NCBI GenBank assembly: GCA_034678345.1
Contig: JAXDBZ010000074.1
Location: 1-5,822 of the forward strand
Origin: JANXPZ01 sp034678345
Lineage (GTDB): Bacteria > Eisenbacteria > RBG-16-71-46
DNA: 5,822 nucleotides
Direction: 5' to 3'
In this document: one piece after another, positions 1-3,877 of the stretch
How positions within the stretch are numbered: position 1 is the stretch's first letter
How the letters are laid out: every line of letters starts with the position of its first letter
The notes under the pieces: generated by a model
The model's input: only the letters and a program-made list of their open reading frames with translations
Databases searched by the model: none
Told to the model about the DNA's origin: nothing
Translations under genes and position numbers: made by a program

Positions 1-57
1 CTGGCCCTCCCGCAGGATCTGGATCATCTGCTCGACGGTGAATCGGCTCTTGCGCAT
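1..57 (-). CDS. IS3-family transposase OrfA, N-terminal fragment (runs off the window)
   Basis: Only the first 19 codons are visible, reading MRKSRFTVEQMIQILREGQ. This is the highly recognisable opening of IS3-family OrfA proteins (family pattern M-[RK]-[KR]-S-[RK]-F-T-x-E-Q-I-x-x-I-L-[RK]-E). OrfA carries the helix-turn-helix that binds the IS ends; in this family the full transposase is normally an OrfAB fusion made by programmed frameshifting, which cannot be seen here. The start is supported by GAGGAGGA, a strong Shine-Dalgarno sequence four bases before the ATG. The gene continues beyond position 1, so whether the copy is intact is unknown. The family is confident; subgroup is not determined. 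Confidence 0.85.
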   Translation of the reverse strand, partial: MRKSRFTVEQMIQILREGQ

Positions 58-127
58 CGGTCCTCCTCGCCATCAGACTACCGGAGGACTGAACCTCACG
101 CTGCGCGCTTTTCCGGGGAGCCGGTCA
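1..127 (-). mobile_element. Left end of an IS3-family insertion sequence (partial; outer boundary tentative)
   Basis: The OrfA start lies at 57, and IS3 elements usually have a short leader between orfA and the terminal repeat. Read on the minus strand inwards from 127, the sequence begins TGACCGGCTCCCCGG and continues with GAAAAGCGCGC. It starts with TG and has the C/G-rich block followed by A residues that I associate with IS3-family ends. The boundary at 127 is inferred from this alone: the other end is outside the window, so neither the matching repeat nor a 3-5 bp target duplication can be verified. The presence of an IS is well supported by the OrfA start; the exact end is weak. Confidence 0.5.
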
Positions 128-196
128 CCGAGCCGAACCACAGGCAGCATGCGGCCAGTCCCATCACACAAGTCCGAACTCCCCGGCTGGTCGCGT

Positions 197-1186
197 TCAT
201 GGCTCCTCCCGTGTCGTCCAGCAGGTCACGACGAGCCCCTGCGGCGTCAGGCGGAACTGGTAGACGTCACCGTTGCTGTTGATCAGGAAGTGGCCCTTGC
301 CTGACATCAAGGCAGACAGGGGGCGCGAGGGGACCTCCACCGAGGCTAGGAGGGCTCCTTCAGGAGAGTAGCGTTGGAGGACTGCTCCCCCGGGCTCGCG
401 ACGCGGTGACCTCAGGTACACATTGGCGAGCGAGTCGGTCCCCAGGAAGGCGCCGGGCGTGGTGATGGCATGCGGTTGACCGACACCTTCGATCACCGTC
501 TGGTGGCCTTCGACGCGAACTCTCCGACCTCCCGGGGCAATCCATCCGGCCGGCACCTGATAGCGGCGGGTCTTCGGGAGAACTCCGTTGCTGTCGGCAA
601 TCACCACGGCGGGGTTGGAGCGACGGTCATGGTCACACAACTCAATCTGCCCATGCGGATTGAGGTTGAGCCCGATGCCCCCGACGACCGGCAACCGGTG
701 GCCCGCTGTCGTCCTCCAGCCCATGTCCGCATCGTCCGGCGGATCCGCCGTGCGCCAGGACGTGTCCGCCGCGGTCCGATAGAAGATCTGGTATCGGTCG
801 CGGGCCGCGCCGCTGTCCCACAGGAGGTACACGGTCCCGTCCGCGGTCGCGACGCCATCACGCACCCAGGTCGAGCGCGGACCGCCGGTCATCACGCGGG
901 TGATCGCATGAGTGCTCAGGGACATGACCCCAAGCGCGCCATGGGCGAGGTCGTAGATGTACGCGTTGCCGTCTGGCCCGAGGAAGGCGAACGCACTGCA
1001 GAAGTCGCCGCCGGCCCCGCAGTCCGTCACCAAGGGCGCCGTCCCGGGAAGGGCCTGGATTGTCGCCACCGGCAACTCGTGGAACTGCGACCCCACGGCG
1101 CTGCCGGTGGGCTCGTGTGCGCCTGGGAGTAGTTGCACCGCCACAACGAGCATCATCAGCGACGCGATGCCGACGTCCTGTCTCAT
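197..1186 (-). CDS. Secreted protein with beta-propeller-like repeats, function unknown
   Basis: I do not recognise this 329-residue protein. It opens with a hydrophobic stretch (about residues 6-23, rich in L, V, A, M) after one N-terminal arginine, followed by a small-residue region at 28-32, consistent with a Sec signal peptide and an exported product. The mature part has recurring D-G-x-V/A-Y or related turns: GPDGNAY at 70-76, TADGTVY at 114-120, and NSNGDVY at 303-309, with NPHGQIEL and SPEGALLASVEV between them. Such spaced Asx-Gly turns before beta strands are typical of NHL/WD40-like propellers, so a propeller fold is inferred. Cysteines C56 and C63 could form a disulfide outside the cytoplasm. 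The start has only a weak ribosome site (GGGGG, 6 bases upstream); M11 or M12 would shorten the signal peptide. Codon choice is less GC-biased than in the genes to the right (AGA, CTA, CAA and GTT occur near the start). It is a single gene, transcribed toward the IS. Confidence 0.8.
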   Translation of the reverse strand: MRQDVGIASLMMLVVAVQLLPGAHEPTGSAVGSQFHELPVATIQALPGTAPLVTDCGAGGDFCSAFAFLGPDGNAYIYDLAHGALGVMSLSTHAITRVMTGGPRSTWVRDGVATADGTVYLLWDSGAARDRYQIFYRTAADTSWRTADPPDDADMGWRTTAGHRLPVVGGIGLNLNPHGQIELCDHDRRSNPAVVIADSNGVLPKTRRYQVPAGWIAPGGRRVRVEGHQTVIEGVGQPHAITTPGAFLGTDSLANVYLRSPRREPGGAVLQRYSPEGALLASVEVPSRPLSALMSGKGHFLINSNGDVYQFRLTPQGLVVTCWTTREEP

Positions 1187-1610
1187 GCGGTGCCCCCGGC
1201 TGGTCTGGTAACGAACGGCCTTGCTTGAACTCCCGCAGACAGCCTATACGCCGCCGCTTGGTCGTATGCAACAGGAATATGGCCGACAGCCGCGCACCGT
1301 GGAGACACGGGCGCTCGCGCGAGGCCGGCACTCGATCAGCACCGCGAGCAACTGCCCGTAGGGTTCCAGCAGGTATCGCGGCTCGGGCCATAGTCTTGTG
1401 TCTTCTGATTCGCCGCGTCACGAGCGCGCGGCGTGATGTGACATGCAGAAGGCGCACTGCCAGAATGATAACGGTTACATTCAAGTAGTGCGCTGTCGCC
1501 GCATGGTTTGACAAGTCGGCGTCAGCCTCACCGGCCGGCTCCGCCGCGCGATCCGAGCGGCGCGTCAGGTCTGCGGCGGGCGCGACCGGGCCAGCGAACG
1601 CCCGAGAGGA
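1187..1610. other. Gene-poor intergenic region with a drop in GC
   Basis: No convincing gene is seen between the secreted-protein start and the anti-sigma stop. Open frames here are arginine-rich and lack credible ribosome sites. GC is low for this window (31 of 60 bases at 1441-1500 against 46 of 60 at 1561-1620), as expected for a promoter region. Two hairpins lie downstream of the anti-sigma gene: a 6-bp stem, CGCCGC at 1542-1547 with GCGGCG at 1557-1562, and a 7-bp stem, CGCCGCG at 1411-1417 with CGCGGCG at 1427-1433. Neither has a U-tract in the minus direction, so they are weak terminator candidates for the sigma operon. A possible minus-strand promoter sits at 1243-1271. Confidence 0.6.
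1243..1271 (-). promoter_or_regulatory. Candidate sigma-70-type promoter for the secreted-protein gene
   Basis: On the minus strand, TTGCAT (1271-1266) and TATAGG (1248-1243) are separated by exactly 17 bases. The -35 box matches 3 of 6 and the -10 box 4 of 6 consensus positions. A start near 1236 would leave a leader of about 50 bases before the ATG at 1186. The spacing and the position just before a gene favour it; the modest matches mean it could be chance. Confidence 0.3.
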
Positions 1611-2192
1611 CTATCGCCGCGCGTGGGCGCCGGCGGAGACGTGCGCGCCCGGCGGCGCGGCGTCGCCGCTCCAGCGGTAGACCGCCAGCCCCGCCCACCA
1701 GGCGACGGGCAGGCCGGCCAGCGCCAGGCCCGCGAGCACGTAGGGATCGGCGAAGGCCGCCAGGTGGGGCAGCTCCACCGGGCCTCCGGGCAGCCGCAGC
1801 AGGCTCGAGACCGCCGGGCCCGACAGCAGTTGCCAGCCGGACGTCGCGACGCGGACCAGCAGGGGGTACTGCCAGAGCACGAGTGCCGCCAGCGTCGTGG
1901 CGAGGATCGCGGTCGGTTCGAGGAGCGCGCGCACCCACCAGGGCAGCGCGTCGGGCTCCATCCAGACGGCCAGGCGCGCCGAGCGGGCGCGGGCGACGCG
2001 CTGCATGACGCGGTCGGCGAAACCGTCGGGCGCGGCGGCCAGGGCGCGCTCGAGCGCCCGGTCGAGGGCACGGGCCTCCGCCAGCGCCGTGGCGCAGGCG
2101 GCGCAGCCGGCGGCGTGCGCCTCGTGCGCGGCCGCGCCGTCGGCCGGCATCCCGTCGTCGAGCCAGCGCGCGAACCGGGCGCAGTCCGTCAT
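1611..2192 (-). CDS. Membrane-anchored zinc-binding anti-sigma factor
   Basis: This 193-residue protein is the likely cognate inhibitor of the sigma factor encoded just upstream. Residues 26-33 read HAAGCAAC, the H-x3-C-x2-C motif of zinc-binding anti-sigma domains; H23 and C4 are candidate additional ligands. Residues 38-75 form a charged, probably helical linker. A first hydrophobic segment follows at about 93-113 and a second at about 150-172, giving two predicted membrane helices with an intervening segment of roughly 35 residues, so both the N-terminal zinc domain and the short C-terminal tail would be cytoplasmic. Many family members have a single helix and an extracytoplasmic sensor domain; none is seen here. 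The ATG overlaps the sigma stop codon (ATGA, 4 shared bases), indicating translational coupling. By family knowledge it sequesters the sigma factor at the membrane and releases it on an envelope signal; the signal is unknown. The same frame stays open far upstream, but this start fits the overlap and the motif position. Confidence 0.85.
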   Translation of the reverse strand: MTDCARFARWLDDGMPADGAAAHEAHAAGCAACATALAEARALDRALERALAAAPDGFADRVMQRVARARSARLAVWMEPDALPWWVRALLEPTAILATTLAALVLWQYPLLVRVATSGWQLLSGPAVSSLLRLPGGPVELPHLAAFADPYVLAGLALAGLPVAWWAGLAVYRWSGDAAPPGAHVSAGAHARR

Positions 2193-2776
2193 GCCTCCTC
2201 CCGCTCCCAGGCCGCGCGCAGGGCGGCGCGCGCCCGTGACAGGTGTGTCTTCACCGTGTTCTCCGGCATGCCCAGGATCCCCGCCACCTGCTCCACCGAA
2301 CGGTCCTCGTAGTAGTACAGCGTCACCGCGGCCCGCTGCGCCGCGGGCAGGGCGCTCACCATCCGCTCCAGGCGGCGGGCCCGCGTCGAGGCCTCGTGAT
2401 CCACCGCCCCGGACCCGGCCGTGCCCGCCATCCGCGCCGCCAGGTCCACGGCCTCCTCGCCCCCCACCTCGCGTCCGCGCCGCGACCGGAGCCTCTCCAG
2501 CCGGTCGAAGGCGCGGCGCGCCACGATCCGGTACAGCCAGGTCCCGAAGCTCGCCTCGCCCCGGAAGCGCGCCAGCGCGAGCCACGCCCGCACGAACGCG
2601 TCCTGGGCGACCTCCTCCGCGTCGGCGCTCGAGCGCGTGATGCGCAGGGCGAGCCCGTAGGCCTGATCCTGGTGCAGCACGACCAACTCGCGGAACGCGG
2701 TCTGGTCCCCGCCCCGCGAGCGCTCGAGCAGGGAGCGGATGCGCGCCTCCCGGGCGTCCCGCGACTCGGGGTCCAT
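2189..2776 (-). CDS. ECF-type RNA polymerase sigma factor (sigma-70 family)
   Basis: The 195-residue product has the two-domain layout of an extracytoplasmic-function sigma factor. Region 2 spans about residues 25-95: AFRELVVLH at 27-35, then DAEEVAQDAFVRAW at 52-65 (the D-A-E-D-x-x-Q-[ED]-x-F signature that contacts core polymerase) and FGTWLYRIVARRAFDRLER at 77-95, which melts and reads the -10 element. A variable linker covers 96-135. Region 4 spans about 136-187, with LPAAQRAAVTLYYYEDRS followed by the helix-turn-helix VEQVAGILGMPENTVKTHLSRAR, which reads the -35 element. Length is normal for the class. The frame is open well upstream, but the ATG at 2776 gives the expected N-terminus and follows an AAGGGGGTG purine run; that site is unusually close to the start codon. 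Region 1.1 and a C-terminal extension are absent. It is co-transcribed and overlaps with the anti-sigma gene, so it is probably held inactive by it. No clear autoregulated promoter was identified. Confidence 0.93.
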   Translation of the reverse strand: MDPESRDAREARIRSLLERSRGGDQTAFRELVVLHQDQAYGLALRITRSSADAEEVAQDAFVRAWLALARFRGEASFGTWLYRIVARRAFDRLERLRSRRGREVGGEEAVDLAARMAGTAGSGAVDHEASTRARRLERMVSALPAAQRAAVTLYYYEDRSVEQVAGILGMPENTVKTHLSRARAALRAAWEREEA

Positions 2777-2782
2777 CACCCC

Positions 2783-2878
2783 CTTGGACCGGCCCTGCGG
2801 CTCGTCCGGTTTCAAGCTCGGCGCCCCCCCGGGGTGGGCGTTTCCGTGAAACCCGCCGGCCGGCCGGCCCGGTCCAAG
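2783..2878. repeat. Nested inverted repeats in the leader of the sigma factor gene
   Basis: The outer arms are a perfect 10-bp inverted repeat: CTTGGACCGG at 2783-2792 and CCGGTCCAAG at 2869-2878, 76 bases apart. Nested inside are GGTTTC (2808-2813) with GAAACC (2848-2853), and a central C-run/G-run pair (CGCCC near 2822-2826, GGGCG at 2836-2840). On the minus strand, which is the sigma mRNA, the arm nearest the gene ends in CAAG, and the next bases are the GGGGG of the Shine-Dalgarno sequence. A folded leader would therefore place a long GC-rich stem directly against the ribosome site. The pairing is seen in the sequence; a regulatory role is inferred. High local GC makes some pairing likely by chance, but not easily the mixed-composition 10-bp arms. 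Confidence 0.5.
2840..2852. promoter_or_regulatory. 13-bp palindrome GTTTC-CGT-GAAAC, candidate operator
   Basis: GTTTC at 2840-2844 and GAAAC at 2848-2852 form a perfect 5-bp inverted repeat with a 3-base centre, lying in the gap between the divergent sigma and DUF6249-type genes. The size suits a dimeric DNA-binding regulator, but no regulator other than the sigma factor is encoded nearby. The right arm also pairs with GGTTTC at 2808-2813, so it could instead be part of an RNA fold. Function is inference only. Confidence 0.25.
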
Positions 2879-2920
2879 CGGATGAGAAGGTAGGAACGGG
2901 CCGGCCCACCCGGCCCCGAC

Positions 2921-2926
2921 ACTATA
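2921..2926. promoter_or_regulatory. Possible -10 element in the divergent intergenic region
   Basis: A TATA-type element stands out in very GC-rich surroundings. On the minus strand it reads TATAGT, 5 of 6 matches to the -10 consensus, and transcription from it would start near 2914, giving the sigma gene a leader of about 138 bases that contains the whole nested hairpin. On the plus strand the overlapping TATAGA (2923-2928) would start transcription only about 16 bases before the ATG at 2951, which is less plausible. No good -35 box is found on either strand. A GGAAC at 2893-2897 resembles an ECF -35 element, but no matching -10 follows at the usual distance. Confidence 0.2.
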
Positions 2927-2950
2927 GACCAGAAGGGAGGTCCCACGACC

Positions 2951-3388
2951 ATGCTCATCGGTGAAATCGGACCCGACGTCGTCGCCCCGATCCTCGTCTT
3001 CTCCATCCCCATCATCGCCATCGTCGGCGGCATCACCGCCGGGATCGTGAAGACCATCAGCCGCCACCGCATCGTCGAGATGGCGCAGCGCGAGCGCATC
3101 GCCATGATCGAGCGCGGCCTCGACCCCTCCAAGTTCCCGCCCCTGCAGCTGAACGAGATCGCCGACGAGACCCCCATGCTGTCGCCGGCCGACGCCGCGC
3201 GGCGCCGGGCACAGGGCCTCCTGATCGGCGGGCTCGTCACCCTGGCGGTGGGTCTGTCGCTGGGCGTGATGCTCTACTACATCGCCGGTGAGCCGGGCGT
3301 GTGGTCGGTGGGGCTCATCCCGGTCGCCATCGGCATCGCGCTGCTCATCAGTGCCGCCCTCATCCGCCCCCAGGGCGGCGGCAACTAG
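2951..3388 (+). CDS. Small three-helix membrane protein, DUF6249-like
   Basis: This 145-residue protein has hydrophobic helices at about 11-33, 89-112 and 117-138. The soluble loop between helices 1 and 2 begins with a basic/amphipathic helix (TISRHRIVEMAQRERIAMIERG at 35-56, shown here only to mark the segment) followed by LDPSKFPP. The pattern of one helix, an R-E-R-x-A-M-I-E-[RK]-G loop, then a helical hairpin containing GLIPVAIGIALLI, is what I know from the DUF6249 family, whose function is not established. The ribosome site AAGGGAGG ends 10 bases before the ATG. It is divergent from the sigma operon, and DUF6249 proteins are often found beside ECF sigma/anti-sigma pairs, so membership of the same regulon is a reasonable inference. 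It is followed after 9 bases by a paralogue, evidently in one operon. The family assignment is from memory of the pattern, not from a search. Confidence 0.8.
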   Translation: MLIGEIGPDVVAPILVFSIPIIAIVGGITAGIVKTISRHRIVEMAQRERIAMIERGLDPSKFPPLQLNEIADETPMLSPADAARRRAQGLLIGGLVTLAVGLSLGVMLYYIAGEPGVWSVGLIPVAIGIALLISAALIRPQGGGN

Positions 3389-3397
3389 GAGCCGCCC

Positions 3398-3817
3398 ATG
3401 TGCTGGACCGAGGAGGTCTTGTTCGGGCCGCTCCTGGTCTTCGCGGTCCCCATGGTGGCGGTGGCGGGCGCGATCCTGGCGGGCATCGTCCGCACCATCA
3501 GCGCCCACCGCCTGATCGAGGCGGCGGTGCGCGAACGCATGGCGCTGATGGCCCGGGGCGTGGACCCGTCGCGCATCCCGGGCATCCGGGCGCTGGGTGT
3601 CCTGGGGATGGACGCCGCCGCCTACGACCGGCACCGCGCGCAGGGCCTGCTCGTCTGGGGGTTCGCGCTGCTCATGGGCGGCGTCACCTTCGCCCTGGTC
3701 GCCGGCAACCTCGACGCGTGGACCGAGGGCGACTGGCCGGTCGGCGTCGTCGCCGCGGCCATCGGCGCGGCGCTGCTGCTGGGCGGCGCCATCGTCTGGC
3801 CGAAGGGGAAGCGCTAG
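3398..3817 (+). CDS. Second DUF6249-like membrane protein, tandem paralogue of the preceding gene
   Basis: The 139-residue product is clearly homologous to its neighbour. In the first helix and loop, AGIVRTISAHRLIEAAVRER and MALMARGVDPSRIP line up without gaps with AGIVKTISRHRIVEMAQRER and IAMIERGLDPSKFP of the upstream protein. Predicted helices are at about 9-31, 83-102 and 114-134, the same three-helix plan. The loop before helix 2 differs (GVLGMDAAAYDRHRAQG against a more acidic segment), so specificity may have diverged after duplication. The ribosome site AGGAG overlaps the stop codon of the first gene (TAGGAG), with 7 bases to the ATG, so the two are co-transcribed and probably translationally coupled. 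The products may form a hetero-oligomer in the membrane; that is inference. Function is unknown. A GC-rich hairpin follows 20 bases after the stop. Confidence 0.8.
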   Translation: MCWTEEVLFGPLLVFAVPMVAVAGAILAGIVRTISAHRLIEAAVRERMALMARGVDPSRIPGIRALGVLGMDAAAYDRHRAQGLLVWGFALLMGGVTFALVAGNLDAWTEGDWPVGVVAAAIGAALLLGGAIVWPKGKR

Positions 3818-3837
3818 CGAGCCGCGCCGGAACGGGA

Positions 3838-3871
3838 GCGGCCCGGCCCCGATCTCCCGGGGCCGGGCCGC
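3838..3871. terminator. Perfect 14-bp GC hairpin between convergent genes (no U-tract)
   Basis: GCGGCCCGGCCCCG at 3838-3851 is exactly complementary to CGGGGCCGGGCCGC at 3858-3871, with the six-base loop ATCTCC. It starts 20 bases after the stop of the second DUF6249-like gene and lies 6 bases beyond the stop of the convergent ATPase gene, so it can serve both transcripts. No T-run follows on either strand, so it is not a classical intrinsic terminator; such I-shaped hairpins are described in high-GC bacteria. Position and perfection of the stem support a bidirectional terminator or mRNA-end stabiliser. Confidence 0.7.
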
Positions 3872-3877
3872 GCGCGC

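Noticed and set aside
1060..1488. 142-codon plus-strand frame in the low-GC region
   Set aside because: The composition is typical of shadow frames (Arg-rich), half of it is antisense to the secreted-protein gene, and no family resemblance is seen.
858..1514. 218-codon minus-strand frame over the secreted-protein start and its upstream region
   Set aside because: It is arginine-rich, lacks motifs and a ribosome site, and overlaps the better supported secreted-protein frame.
2853..2872. CCGGCCGGCCGG run as a tandem repeat or recognition array
   Set aside because: It is a short GC microrepeat expected by chance in sequence of this composition.
2893..2897. GGAAC as an ECF -35 element before the plus-strand operon
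   Set aside because: No suitable -10 element follows at 16-18 bases; the only TATA-like hexamer is about 25 bases away, so autoregulation by this sigma factor is not supported from sequence alone.
1611..2909. 432-codon minus-strand open frame covering both sigma and anti-sigma regions
   Set aside because: Only its last 193 codons encode the anti-sigma protein. The upstream part is Arg/Gly/Ala-rich, overlaps the sigma gene in another frame and is a by-product of very high GC.
2189..3634. Long N-terminal extension of the sigma factor frame (481 codons)
   Set aside because: The extension runs antisense through the DUF6249-like genes, is His/Asp/Arg-rich low-complexity sequence, and is absent from ECF sigma factors. 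The ATG at 2776 gives a normal protein.
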